From Melanopsichium pennsylvanicum (lineage: Eukaryota; Basidiomycota; Ustilaginomycetes; Ustilaginales), in the NCBI GenBank assembly GCA_900208305.1, contig OAPG01000001.1, forward strand, positions 2,108,001-2,172,000: a stretch of DNA of 64,000 nt, written 5' to 3'. The position numbers and the translations under genes are program-made. The notes under the pieces are model-generated. The model did no database searches. It saw only the letters and a program-made list of their open reading frames with translations, and was not told the DNA's origin. Positions 1 through 10,371 of the stretch are shown in pieces (the stretch's first letter is position 1; each line of letters opens with the position of its first letter).

Positions 1-2285
1 GAGCCGATGCTCGGACTGATGCTACCCTCATCCATACTACCGCCTGCGTTGCCATTCGGCGCAGTCACGCTCAAGCCGCTCTCCTGACTTCCCGGAATGT
101 ATCCATACCCGCCCATGGCACCAGGCACATTGGCCCTCAAAAGTGGTAAGTTACTAGAATGCGGCGGTCGACCATATCGACACTCGGTGTCGTCCACATC
201 TTCCGAACTCGAGTGATGCTGACTCAGCGCTGGTCTGTGGGGGGCTGCGCTGCTTCTGGGGTCCACCTGCGAGTATTGAGAGCGCGGAGAGCGCGAAGGA
301 TGCTGACCACCCGGTCCATAGTGGCTTGGACGAATTTGGTGATGATGTTCATGGTGGTGACTTGGAGCATGTGGGGGATGAGCGTATCTCGCGTGATAGG
401 CTGCTTCCTGGTTCTGACGATAAGCCCTCCTTCCGCTTCGGTCATCATCAGAGTCACTGCTCGATGCAGACACGTCTGAAAAGCGGGGCTGATTAGTGTG
501 AGCTTGACGGAACGCCCACGGCTCGTTGCGTACATGCGACCAAGCCCCGCTGCCCGTGCTCGAAGTGCGCTCCTTGCTCAACAGCGGCCTTGATCCCATA
601 GTCGAGGGTGAAGCCGAAGCACAAGTGTCGCCCTTGGTAGGATAATTCAAATAAAGACTACTGGGCCCACCTCGGATCATACTTGGACGCATGTTGGGCG
701 GGTAGAAAGGCCTCTCGTCCTCATCATCGTCCGTGGAGATGGTGTCACCGCTATCCACAGGGCTGAATAAGCTGCTTTGCGAGCCTGACTCTTGACTTGC
801 CGATCCACGCCCGTCGCTCTGTCCAGGGTAGAAAGAACGACCATTCGGACTCTGATACACGCTCGGCCCGGGCCGCTTTTGGTAGTGATGCGGTCTTGCC
901 GTATCGTTGCGACTCATGGGTATCGTTCGAGCAGCATACGAAGCTTCGCCCGTCGATGACCTTGCTCTCGGCACATTCTGCTGCGAAGTCATCCTTGGTG
1001 TGCTACTCCCACTTCCTACTGCAGAGTATCGTCCTGGCCCAGATTTTGCATCCGAGAGACCTGGCGGTACAGTGGCAAACAAGCTCGGCATCTTGCCGAG
1101 CCCGGAGTGGGAAAGAACGTTTTCAACATCGTCGTAATCCAGAAATGCCTCCTGAGGGCTGACAGTCAATCCGCTGGACTCTCGCTTCAAGGGCCTTCGT
1201 GTGTCGACACCTGAAGCGTGACTGTTGACCGTCACGCCAAAAGGCTCTGTTGACGCCATCGATACCGCTCCTCCACGCTGAGCAAGTTGACTCTGCGACA
1301 TGACGGGTGGTGGCATGTGAGGTCTCTGTTGCGGGCGCTGTTGGGATTGCTGGGACTGCTGAGATTGCTGCGAGTACGCATCACGAGAGCTTTGGCAGAA
1401 TTGTGACTGACGAGCCCAATCTGGCAGATAGTTCTGCGAGTATCGAGCTGGAGGGTACGACATGGGACCGAAGCCGGCATCAAAGTTGCTGCTATGGGTG
1501 CGCAATTCAGATGGACGTTGCGAGAGGGGCGGCATCTCTTCGTCTACAGCGCTAGGCTCTTGCGACTGCTTCTTGACACTCTGGCCTGATTGACTTCTAG
1601 ACTGACTGCCGAGGTGATAGTCCGGAAACAGACTGAATGAGGGAGCGACGCCTGCTTGCATGGGGTCGGAGGAAGCCGAGAGAGGGCTAGTCTGCAGATC
1701 GTTGGGCCTGGGTGTGTAGTCCTGCTTCTGAAGAATGTCACGCAAAGGGCCCTTGAAGGCGCGAGTGTCGACACCTGCAAGCTCTGCACGGATTTGTGCC
1801 TTGACACGTTCCTGCTGCTCGCGAGTCATACCGGCCGACGCTGGCGAAGTCAAGGCGGAGGCGCTGTTTGGGTCGTATGTTCCAGAAGGCATGTTGTCAC
1901 CGAGGCTGAGATCGTGCATGGGCGCTCCAAGACTGCCGCTGGGAGGGTCGGGAGGTGTGATTCGTTCGTTTGATGCCTGCCCAGACGAACCAGTTGTGCC
2001 CTCCCGACTGGATCGTGAGAGTGTTGAAGGGGCGTAGACCTCGCTTCTCTGGCGTTTGCGTTGCGGACCTCCGATCTCATCGAGTGTATCTGGTAACAGT
2101 GCGGCGACATGATCGTTAAAGGTCGGTGACTGCCTGGGTGAGCGGTGTTTCGTGAAAGACGCTTGGATGGGAGATTCGCTGTTGGATGACGGTGGTGATA
2201 GAGCCTTGTCGCGAGATATGGGCGGTGTCGGATCGTCGAACAAAATGAAATCTTTTTGTGGTGTCATCTTTGCTACTGTTGCCAT
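1..2285 (-). CDS. Partial disordered, probably nuclear protein (N-terminal ~761 residues)
   Basis: An open minus-strand frame begins at an ATG at 2285-2283 and runs without a stop to the left edge, so the C-terminus and any folded domain there are missing. The start is MATVAKMTPQKDFILFDD. The visible part is almost all low complexity, rich in Ser, Pro, Gln and His. It has a basic RKRQR cluster near residues 76-80 that could be a nuclear signal, a Gln/Ser run near 300-325, an acidic patch with DTISTDDDEDE, and a His-rich patch near 640. The segment around EAFLDYDDVENVL looks like a short acidic-hydrophobic activation motif. I do not recognise the family. Fungal zinc-finger transcription factors often have such N-termini, but no DNA-binding domain lies in the window, so transcription regulation is inference only. 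Confidence 0.75.
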   Translation of the reverse strand, partial: MATVAKMTPQKDFILFDDPTPPISRDKALSPPSSNSESPIQASFTKHRSPRQSPTFNDHVAALLPDTLDEIGGPQRKRQRSEVYAPSTLSRSSREGTTGSSGQASNERITPPDPPSGSLGAPMHDLSLGDNMPSGTYDPNSASALTSPASAGMTREQQERVKAQIRAELAGVDTRAFKGPLRDILQKQDYTPRPNDLQTSPLSASSDPMQAGVAPSFSLFPDYHLGSQSRSQSGQSVKKQSQEPSAVDEEMPPLSQRPSELRTHSSNFDAGFGPMSYPPARYSQNYLPDWARQSQFCQSSRDAYSQQSQQSQQSQQRPQQRPHMPPPVMSQSQLAQRGGAVSMASTEPFGVTVNSHASGVDTRRPLKRESSGLTVSPQEAFLDYDDVENVLSHSGLGKMPSLFATVPPGLSDAKSGPGRYSAVGSGSSTPRMTSQQNVPRARSSTGEASYAARTIPMSRNDTARPHHYQKRPGPSVYQSPNGRSFYPGQSDGRGSASQESGSQSSLFSPVDSGDTISTDDDEDERPFYPPNMRPSMIRGGPSSLYLNYPTKGDTCASASPSTMGSRPLLSKERTSSTGSGAWSHVRNEPWAFRQAHTNQPRFSDVSASSSDSDDDRSGRRAYRQNQEAAYHARYAHPPHAPSHHHEHHHQIRPSHYGPGGQHPSRSPRSQYSQVDPRSSAAPHRPALSQHHSSSEDVDDTECRYGRPPHSSNLPLLRANVPGAMGGYGYIPGSQESGLSVTAPNGNAGGSMDEGSISPSIG

Positions 2286-3672
2286 TGGAGTCGGGCTTGA
2301 CGGGTCAACGAGGCTAAAGGATGTGCCGAGGGAGGCGTGAAAGGCAGTCTAGCCTGTTGTCGGGGTACGAGGTCCAGTCACACGAGTGCGTTGAGGCAAG
2401 ATGGCTTTTTAATAGAGTCTCAAAAGAGACTGTCGCCGTTCGAAGAGGGCGGTCATACGTCGTAGACGATGTGAAAAGTGGAGCAGTGCGAAGACGATCG
2501 TGTATGAATATGCAAGGATATACAAAGCAGTCTGAAAGAGAGATCGACGAGTTGATATTGGTGCGATCAAAAGCTCCGGATGATCGAAGGATGGGAGGTG
2601 TCGTACGCTGAAGGTGTCACGTGGAAGTTGGAACGCTACGCAAATTGTGTGCTCCAAAGTGAGACAGGAGCTGGCTAGAGTAATTGTAAGTGTAAGGTGC
2701 ACCGAGATCAGGTCGAACAGTGCATTAGATAACGGTCAAGGCGCAGGTATGGCCAAATTGTATGATCTGACTTTCGAATATCGAGGTTGAGGGAGAAGTG
2801 AAGGACTATTATAATGTGAAGCTGAAACTGGTTGCTACTTGGCCCGAGATATGTTGAAGATGAAAGCCGACTAGGTGGTTGCTGCTACGATGGTCTAAGG
2901 CCGTTCGGTCTGTAGGCCTTGTGGAAGAGTCCGTATGCAAGATTGAGAAATGGTCGAGGAGAACAATATGGATTGGGCAAGAGCAGGGAGGAGCCTTTGT
3001 GCAAATTTGGCACTGTGACACAGAGAGGGGGGGAAGAGGGCAGCGATTGTGCCTGCGTGGCTGTTGCACAGTGTGCTGCCAATTACGCAGATCTGCAGCT
3101 CAAGTAAGACCAAAAAGTGGAGGAATTCTAGAGAAAGAGAGCGAGGACGCAGCGTGAAATGCATGCACGAAACTAGACTCTTCTACCGAAGCACTGCTCA
3201 AATAATGAGTGTTGCGATCTTATGCTCCCGTTGCTCGCCATGGTAAGAGCATAAAGTTGCGCATAATTGTGCATAGAAAGCTCTCTGCGTTATTAATCTC
3301 ACTCTCTCTCACATGTCGGAAGAACACCGCACACACGGCAAGCGTAGATTGACAACACTCGCCAGCTCAACATAGTGCGGACACTCTCAGATGTCAGCAT
3401 AAATAATTGTTTTCTCTGCACTGCGTCGATGCGTTTTCGTGTCTTGATGCACGCTCGGATGCGTCGATGTGTGCTGCCCATCGTAGATCTCACTGCTCTC
3501 CATATTTTGTATCTTTGAGAAATGCGTTTTTTATCTACAATTTTGATTTCAAGCTTAGAATCCAAAATCGACTCTTCCATCAGCATCAGAAAAAAGTCAT
3601 ACACCACCCAACGACACGCTTCAGATGCAGAAAAAAAATAAAAAGATTGTGCCAGAACACAAAAAAGTAAGA
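2286..3672. other. Intergenic, leader/promoter side of the minus-strand gene at 1-2285
   Basis: No credible gene seen. Short open frames on both strands have no recognisable protein content. The stretch is A/T-richer than the coding DNA and should hold the 5' leader and promoter of the gene on its left. Confidence 0.5.
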
Positions 3673-3744
3673 TGCCTCCTAGCCGACTCGAACGACTGAC
3701 CTCTTCATTACTAGTGAAGTGCTCTACCGCTGAGCTAAGGAGGC
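3673..3744 (-). tRNA. tRNA-Thr(AGU)
   Basis: The minus strand folds as a complete 72-nt cloverleaf without an intron. The acceptor stem is GCCTCCT paired with AGGAGGC. The D-arm is GCTC/GAGC around AGCGGTA. The anticodon stem is CTTCA/TGAAG with loop CTAGTAA, giving anticodon AGU in RNA (AGT in DNA), which reads threonine ACU/ACC after inosine modification. The variable region is AGGTC, the T-loop TTCGAGT and the discriminator base A. The CCA end is not encoded, as expected for a nuclear tRNA gene. Confidence 0.95.
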
Positions 3745-4906
3745 ACTGTACGAACAGTTCTATTTTTTTTACTAATATAATCTCATTGAACTTAGCTTGC
3801 TGACGACTTGTGTTTTGCTCTTGAGCTTGAAATCCGACTTCGATTGTCGGTTCACGGTTGACTGCTGCAAGAATGGCCCAACGAGACACTGTCGGAACGA
3901 GCTCGGTGCAAGCTCTCCACTGTGTTAGGTTACGCTTCGGATTCGGTGCGGAGGGTCTAGAGGGGGGAAGGATTGGACATGTGCGCCTAAATTTGTCAAG
4001 TTAAGCAGATCGATTAGAACTGTGGCACCCGCTCTGTGTGTGTTGGTAGGAACGAGGACAATAGGACAATAGAAACTTGGCAAGCGAGACACATAAAGAC
4101 ACTGAAGAATTTGGCATGAGCGGGCTCCGGCAAATTTTTCCCAATTTTGAACCTGTGAGGTGCGTCTATGCAGTCTACTATCGGATAAAGGGAGCAGCAA
4201 CCGAATGACAAATTTCGCCGCTAAGTATAACGCATACTCGGGATGTGAGTGGCGGAGAATGTAGCACAAATTTTCCAAGTCGGGTTGTCTCGAATTGAGA
4301 CTGGCTAAGTTACTACTTTAGCACATGGGATGCGGGGGCCCAAAAGTTTCCTACGCTGCGCTTAGCGAGAAATTTGAAGGAGCACGAGCCAACACAGGTA
4401 AACCGGACATGCATGTTTAGAACCAAGCGATTATTATTGCTCCAACAGCACGACTTTCTTCACCGTGTCTTTATAGCACTCCGTAGCTGATTCTCACATG
4501 TATTCATGGTGTTCTCCCACTCAGGCTTGTATGTTGCCGCACAATTTTTGGTGCACTCATAGTCCGAACTTAAGATAAAATCCAACGAAGGAGCAAAGTC
4601 GTACACGCACAATGGTGAAGCCTGTGTCATATACTGTGAGTGATAGGGAAATGCCGAAAGTGCTCACCTCCACTCCAGTGTCCCAAAGGGTGGCAACGAG
4701 CAATCAAGACGACAAGAAAGCCCTTTCCTTCTCAAATATCACTTGGGCTTGATCAGGCTCCTCATATATCATCAACTTACTCTCGTACAATTTTTTCCCT
4801 GACTATCACAAACTACACATCGCAAGAGCCCCTACCCCCCATCTCGTTCCCCCATCTTTTCATACCGCTCTTGATTGTGACAGCTCTCGTCACAACCACC
4901 CTCAAC
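3745..4906. other. Intergenic, promoter and leader of the branching enzyme
   Basis: No gene seen. A TATA-like stretch (TATATC, 4765-4770) lies about 140 bp before the ATG at 4907. It is followed by a C/T-rich leader ending in CACCCTCAACATGG, a good start context. Confidence 0.45.
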
Positions 4907-7009
4907 ATGGCAGCACCTACATCTTCAACCGCTCCCTCCCAGGCACCGACTGCCATCGACTTCTCCAAGGCCATCGATGGCACTGGTGTAGTCGATGGTG
5001 ATCCCTGGCTCGAGCCATTTGTCCCTGCGCTCCGAGAACGCTATTCTAATTACTCGGATTGGGTCTCCAAAATCTCTTCTTCCGAAGGATCTCTCGACAA
5101 GTTCTCACACTCATATCGCGACATGGGTTTCCAAATCGATCCCAAGACCCAAACAGTCACTTACACCGAATGGGCACCCAACGCCGTCGAAGCAGCTCTC
5201 GTCGGCGACTTCAACAAATGGTCCAGGGACTCTCACAAGATGAAGAAGGACGACTTCGGAAAGTGGCACATCACCATCCCTCCCTTGGACGCTGGAAAGT
5301 GTGCCATCCCCCACGACTCGAAAATCAAGATCTCCATGGTGCTGCCCAATGGAGAGAGGATTGAGAGGTTGCCCGCCTGGATCTTGAGAGTGACTCAGGA
5401 TCTCAACGTCTCCCCAGTGTACGATGCGAGATTTTGGAATCCTCCAAAAGAGCAGCGCTACACTATGAAGTACCCCAAGCCAGCAAAGCCTACCAACATC
5501 AAGGTCTACGAAGCTCACGTCGGTATCGCTACCCCCGAAGCACGAGTTGGTCAATTCAAAGAATTCACCAAGAATGTCTTGCCACGTATCAAGGAACTTG
5601 GATACAACACCATCCAGCTCATGGCAATTCAAGAACACGCTTATTACGCCTCCTTTGGTTATCAGGTCACCAACTTTTTCGCCGCCTCTTCCCGATACGG
5701 CAACCCCGAGGACCTCAAAGAGCTCATCGACGTGGCTCATTCCCTCGGCATCACCGTTCTCCTCGACATTGTCCACTCACATGCATGCAAGAATGTGCTC
5801 GATGGTCTCAACATGTTTGATGGAACCGACCACCTCTACTTCCACGAAGGCGCCAAAGGTCGTCACGAGCTCTGGGACTCGAGACTCTTCAATTATGGTC
5901 ACTACGAAGTCCTCCGCTTCTTGCTCAGCAACTGCATGTTCTGGATGGAAGAGTATGGGTTCGATGGTTTCCGTTTCGACGGCGTGACTTCGATGCTCTA
6001 TACCCATCACGGAATTGGAACTGGCTTCTCGGGCGGTTACCACGAATACTTTGGCCCCAGCGTCGATGTTGAGGCCGTAGTGTATCTCATGCTCGCCAAT
6101 CGCCTAATCCACGAGTACAACCCCAATGCAATCACCATTGCCGAAGACGTTTCTGGCATGCCCGCACTTTGCCGTCCTGTCTCAGAAGGTGGAGTTGGTT
6201 TCGACTACCGCCTCTCAATGGCGGTTCCCGATATGTGGATCAAACTGCTCAAGGAAAAGTCGGACGAGGACTGGGACTTTGGCAACATTTGTTTCACCCT
6301 CACCAACCGTCGTCATCTCGAAAAGAGCATCGCGTACGCAGAGTCGCACGATCAGGCGCTTGTCGGTGACAAGACATTGGCGTTCTGGTTGATGGACAAG
6401 GAGATGTATACCAACATGTCGGATCTCACCGAGCGTACACAGGTGATTGATCGAGGATTGGCATTCCACAAGATGATCCGTCTCATCACGCATGCTTTGG
6501 GCGGTGAGGGTTACCTCAACTTTATCGGTAATGAGTTTGGACACCCTGAATGGCTTGATTTTCCACGGGAAGGAAATGGCAACTCGTTCCACTATGCTCG
6601 TCGACAATTTAACCTCGTCGATGATCATCTTTTGCGTTATAGGTATCTGTACGCGTTTGACGCTGCCATGAACAATGCAGAGGAACAGCATAAGTGGTTG
6701 GCAGCTCCTCAGGCGTACATCTCGCTCAAGCACGAGAGCGATAGGGTGGTAGCATTCGAGAGAGCCGGGTTGTTATTTATCTTCAACTGGCATGCAACAA
6801 ACAGTTATACCGATTATAGGATTGGAGTGGACGTGCCAGGCAAGTACAAGGTGCTGCTCGATACAGATGCCAAGGATCTGGGAGGTCACGCGAGGGTGGA
6901 TCATGGCACAGAGTACTTTACTACGGATATGGAGTGGAACGGTAGAAGAAACTTTGTACAGGTCTACTTGCCTAGTAGGTCCGCCATTTTGCTCTACCGC
7001 GCTGGTTAA
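4907..7009 (+). CDS. GLC3: 1,4-alpha-glucan (glycogen) branching enzyme
   Basis: A 700-residue glycoside hydrolase family 13 enzyme. It cuts alpha-1,4 glucan chains and re-attaches the piece by an alpha-1,6 bond, making the branches of cytosolic glycogen. An N-terminal CBM48-type module (about 75-190, with [20 protein letters not shown]) precedes the catalytic barrel. The GH13 motifs are all present: region [10 protein letters not shown], region [10 protein letters not shown] with the nucleophile Asp near 356, region III IAEDVSG with the acid/base Glu near 412, and region IV ESHDQ with Asp near 481. These positions and the length match yeast Glc3 and human GBE1. The frame stays open upstream to a GTG, but 4907 is the first in-frame ATG and gives the family-typical N-terminus. 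No introns. Confidence 0.97.
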   Translation: MAAPTSSTAPSQAPTAIDFSKAIDGTGVVDGDPWLEPFVPALRERYSNYSDWVSKISSSEGSLDKFSHSYRDMGFQIDPKTQTVTYTEWAPNAVEAALVGDFNKWSRDSHKMKKDDFGKWHITIPPLDAGKCAIPHDSKIKISMVLPNGERIERLPAWILRVTQDLNVSPVYDARFWNPPKEQRYTMKYPKPAKPTNIKVYEAHVGIATPEARVGQFKEFTKNVLPRIKELGYNTIQLMAIQEHAYYASFGYQVTNFFAASSRYGNPEDLKELIDVAHSLGITVLLDIVHSHACKNVLDGLNMFDGTDHLYFHEGAKGRHELWDSRLFNYGHYEVLRFLLSNCMFWMEEYGFDGFRFDGVTSMLYTHHGIGTGFSGGYHEYFGPSVDVEAVVYLMLANRLIHEYNPNAITIAEDVSGMPALCRPVSEGGVGFDYRLSMAVPDMWIKLLKEKSDEDWDFGNICFTLTNRRHLEKSIAYAESHDQALVGDKTLAFWLMDKEMYTNMSDLTERTQVIDRGLAFHKMIRLITHALGGEGYLNFIGNEFGHPEWLDFPREGNGNSFHYARRQFNLVDDHLLRYRYLYAFDAAMNNAEEQHKWLAAPQAYISLKHESDRVVAFERAGLLFIFNWHATNSYTDYRIGVDVPGKYKVLLDTDAKDLGGHARVDHGTEYFTTDMEWNGRRNFVQVYLPSRSAILLYRAG

Positions 7010-7222
7010 CAACACCATCTCTGAGCCTCATGTCTCGTACACAACGCTGTATCATCCCGGTCGAAAAAATGGTAGTTTGATCTTTTCAACTCTCAAAATC
7101 TAACTCTCTCACGCTTCTCTCGTCAAAACATCATCGTGGCTTTGTGCTTGTTTCGGATTACGTGCGCCTGGCTTCTCGAGAGTAGCGTTACAACGCTTTC
7201 GCTCTGGGGAGGCACAACTCTT

Positions 7223-7298
7223 TGGAGAGGATCAGCCAATGGTAAGTGATTATGGACTTATGGAGAGGATCAGCCAATGGTAAGTGATTATGGACTTA
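7223..7298. repeat. Perfect 2 x 38 bp tandem duplication
   Basis: Two identical 38-bp copies lie head to tail (7223-7260 and 7261-7298), each starting TGGAGAGGATCAGCC and ending TTATGGACTTA. The identity suggests a recent duplication. It lies 3' of the branching enzyme gene and just before the retroelement relic. Confidence 0.95.
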
Positions 7299-7499
7299 AC
7301 GAGTATGGGAAGGCACAAATGGTCTAGAGGTTGAAAGAAAAAGTACAACAATGCCTCTCGCCTTTGCCTACCACACATAGATGTTGTTGAAGCTAGTGAG
7401 TTCAGGGTGAGGTTAACTCAGGTATTCAAAAAATCTTTCTCCCCCTGCCTCTTCTTGCAAAACAATCTTGAGGATCTTTCAAAAACTTTGATTGACCAT

Positions 7500-8340
7500 C
7501 ATATCTTCTTGTTTCCATGCTCCAATGCCCTCCTTTCCCTATGCCTCCTCCTCCTCCTCCAAAGAGACTCAATTTTACGCTTTCTTGTTGTTGTTGTAAA
7601 TCAAAGAAGCTTTGTTGGTGTGGAAGGAGAGATATACAGGGATCCAAATTGTGCAAAGGTTGAGATAGAAGTAATGTATATTGTGCACTTGGAGAGTTGA
7701 AGTGTATGTTGTCCGTCTAGAAGCAGCCAAGAGTGCAGGATCCAAGGATAGGGCTGCTACCAATGTGGATCCAGAGTGAGAGGTGATTGAGCAAGGTAGA
7801 CTAAGAATGATCAGGGTGAGATGGGTGTATGTTTGTGCAAACATGATGTTGGCTGTTGACTGGAACAATGATGCCTTGGTCCTGAGCACAATGCAACTGG
7901 TGCTCTGCAGCACTATGGTCTCCTCGGTGGTCCAGATGTTATTGATCCCACACTGTAACCACAATCTTGTATGTACTTGCAATTGAATGATATTGTGTTG
8001 CTCTGTGACAACAAGAAAGCTGAAATCATCATATTGAATGGAATTACAACAGCATTGGCTCATCACAATACATTGGCATTGAGCAGTGCTACAAAATGCA
8101 TCACAATAACATCAAGCTGACAGATACAAAGACTGTTTGACCAGCTACAGATGGCAATTGAAAAAGGAATAATCCGTTGTACATTAAATAAAGGTTTGGA
8201 TTTAATTACCAGAATTGGGCTCGAAAAAAGAGGCTGCCAAATGCAACATCCAAACTTGAATCACATAATCTGACTGGTGTAGTATGGCAAATGTATTCAT
8301 TCTGAAAGTCAAAGTCACAACAAATCTCAAAGGTGGACTG
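7500..8340 (+). mobile_element. Decayed Ty1/copia-type retrotransposon fragment (gag end to pre-integrase)
   Basis: No open frame survives, but stepping between plus-strand frames gives an ordered set of copia-like pieces. Near 7585-7650 a cysteine-rich segment (CCKSKKLCWCGRR) resembles a damaged gag zinc knuckle. At 7950-7980 VTTILYVL resembles the conserved VLYVP block. At 8000-8060 comes LCDNKKAEIIILNGITTALA. At 8125-8190 comes FDQLQMAIEKGIIR, like the gag-pre-integrase domain. At 8215-8290 comes RKKRLPNATSKLESHNL, like the pre-integrase to integrase junction. Order and spacing fit a 5' gag-pol part. Stops and frameshifts separate every block, and integrase core, reverse transcriptase, RNase H and LTRs were not found. 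The boundaries are approximate. The relic is A/T-richer than its neighbours and ends about 100 bp from the stop codon of PXR1. Confidence 0.6.
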
Positions 8341-8436
8341 GGATGAAAACAATGTTGCAGATGCTAAGCTAGGGTATAAAACACGAGGCGTGAATAAATG
8401 AAAAGAGTCTGGGTAGATGATTACGTATCTAGGATT

Positions 8437-9747
8437 CTAGGCTCCTACTCGAGCAGCGCGAGCAAAGATGCTTTGTTGTTCAGCCTTCTTCTGCCTTGCA
8501 ATGACCGCTTTTCGAATCATAAGACGACGATTGAGGTACTCAAAGACAAACAAGCCTTGCGAGTTGGTTCCGATCTGCGTCGCCTTCTCCTTCTCTTCGG
8601 CAGCAACGGCAGCGGTAGCTTCATCAGCAGCCTTCTCCTCCTCAGTTGGCATGACGTTGCCATCTGTCACTTCGGTCTTCTTTGCTTTCTTGCTCTTCTT
8701 GCTCTCTTTGTCCTTCTTCTTCTTCCTGTCCTTCCTGTCCTTCCTGTCCTTATTTGCTTTCTTCCTGTCTTTCTCATCGTCGGACGAGTCCAATTCTGGT
8801 GTCTGATCTGTCTCAGCCTCCAACCGACGATCTACGTCCATCAGGGCGATCTCACTTCCCCCAGGTCCAGGATAGGTCTTTGGTGGTGCAATCGTGGGTG
8901 TAGAGGTCCCTGAGCCAGCTTTTGGGGTGCCTGCTGCAGATGAAGAAGGTGTCGAGGCAATGCCGAGGATCTCGTTGACACTCGCAAGATCGTTAGCAGA
9001 GACCATGCGCTTGGCACGAAGGAATTTCGCTCGATGTGCTAGACGCACTGGACGCCCTTGGAAAACGTCTTTCTTGATCTCATCGACTGCATCTTCATCT
9101 TTTGACAACGCTGGATCGGCGCTTGCTACGACGGAGACCGCCTTTTCCAACGGCTTTTTACATTCCTTGTCCTTCTTATCTTTCTTGTCTTTCCTGACTT
9201 GCTTGAATTGCCGTTGAGATGCATCGTCTGACTCGTCGTGCTTTCGTTTCTTCTTCAACTTGCAATCGTCAGACTTGTCCTTCGAGCTTTTCTTATCCTT
9301 CTTATCCTTCTTGACCTTCTTGTCCTTCTTCTCTTTCTTGTCTTTCTTGCTCTTCTCGGACCTCTTCTCGCCATCGTCGTCACCAGCAGCGCTGGAGCTG
9401 CTCGAAGCTACAGCCGAGGAGGACGACGGTGAAGTAGCGTTGGCAGCATTCAGACGCTCGAAAAGGCTGCCGAGGTCTCCACCACCGCCAACCCAGATAT
9501 CCTTGCCATTGGCCCGGGCCTCTCGCTCGTGTCGCTGCGCACCGATACCTTTGTTGTCCATCTTGTAAGCTACCTTGAGGTTTTCAGTAAGGCCGGGCAT
9601 GCTGAGACCAAGACTTTGACCGGCGGTCCAGCCCATTTGAGCAAGCATGCGCTGTCCTGGGGCTGCTGCATCGTTGAGCCATGCCGTATTTCGGGTGCTA
9701 GCCGAGCCCACAAGGCGCTGCTTCTGTTTCGGTCCTGAGAGACCCAT
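8437..9747 (-). CDS. PXR1: PXR1/PINX1-like G-patch protein, ribosome biogenesis
   Basis: A 436-residue nucleolar-type protein of the Pxr1/PinX1 family. In yeast Pxr1 stimulates the DEAH helicase Prp43 during pre-rRNA and snoRNA processing, and the family is also linked to telomerase inhibition. The N-terminus MGLSGPKQKQRL followed by a G-patch at about residues 25-72 (GQRMLAQMGWTAGQSLG, ending NKGIGAQ) is diagnostic. Two long Lys/Asp/Glu tracts follow (about 125-200 and 330-370), as in the yeast protein. Between them is a conserved-looking segment, GRPVRLAHRAKFLRAKRM, ending in NEILGIA. The protein is longer than yeast Pxr1 because the charged tracts are expanded. The start is the first ATG and there are no introns. 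It is divergently transcribed from the Sea3-like gene. Confidence 0.9.
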   Translation of the reverse strand: MGLSGPKQKQRLVGSASTRNTAWLNDAAAPGQRMLAQMGWTAGQSLGLSMPGLTENLKVAYKMDNKGIGAQRHEREARANGKDIWVGGGGDLGSLFERLNAANATSPSSSSAVASSSSSAAGDDDGEKRSEKSKKDKKEKKDKKVKKDKKDKKSSKDKSDDCKLKKKRKHDESDDASQRQFKQVRKDKKDKKDKECKKPLEKAVSVVASADPALSKDEDAVDEIKKDVFQGRPVRLAHRAKFLRAKRMVSANDLASVNEILGIASTPSSSAAGTPKAGSGTSTPTIAPPKTYPGPGGSEIALMDVDRRLEAETDQTPELDSSDDEKDRKKANKDRKDRKDRKKKKDKESKKSKKAKKTEVTDGNVMPTEEEKAADEATAAVAAEEKEKATQIGTNSQGLFVFEYLNRRLMIRKAVIARQKKAEQQSIFARAARVGA

Positions 9748-10371
9748 TTTTCGGATCGAACAAGGTTGGGATGATTCCGAGTCTGTCTATATGGATGTTG
9801 ACGGACAATTAGAAGAAGAATGGGGTTTGCAGACCAATGTGAGATGGGATGGTAGGACGGTGAACAGTTTCGAAGGCTTGAATCAAGATTTGAACTATTT
9901 TTTTTTTTGTTTTTGTTTTTGTTTTTGTTTTTTTTGGGCTTCCTTTCGCCAGCTTCCTGTGGACTTTCTTGAACTTTTATTTTTGTTTGTGCCAAATTAT
10001 ACTCATAAACTCGGCAGTCGGGTAGCCAGTCCAACCAGACGCTCTCGCCCGATTATCGGGGAAAGCACATGCCTCGTGTGGCTGCATGCTTGGATTGCGG
10101 GGTCCAAAATCGTAAGAGCTTGGACAGGGACTCATTATCCGTACCGTCTGATACAGAAGCATCTATCACTCCTTCACAAACTACTGCACTCTCCCACAAA
10201 CACACTCCACTGAAACAGTTGCGAGAGTAGGCCGGAAAAGGGAGCTATACGTCAACATGATCGGCTCTGATCGTCTCACTTGATATCCGACTGTTCAGTC
10301 TGTTACATTGGTGCCGGTCCGGGTTCTGAGAAAGGATTTCGTCCTAGATTAAGCATTGTCAGCATCGCAAG
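9748..10371. promoter_or_regulatory. Shared divergent promoter region of PXR1 and the Sea3-like gene
   Basis: The 624 bp between two divergent start codons contain a long T-rich tract (about 9898-9937, T-runs spaced by single G). Poly(dA:dT) tracts of this kind commonly exclude nucleosomes in fungal promoters, so a shared promoter is plausible. No precise factor sites were assigned. Confidence 0.4.

Noticed and set aside
3299..3889. 196-codon minus frame
   Set aside because: It runs straight through the tRNA-Thr gene and its translation there is that of the tRNA; no other protein-like content.
4640..4906. N-terminal extension of the branching enzyme
   Set aside because: It starts at GTG, covers the TATA-like stretch and C/T-rich leader, and the family length fits the ATG at 4907.
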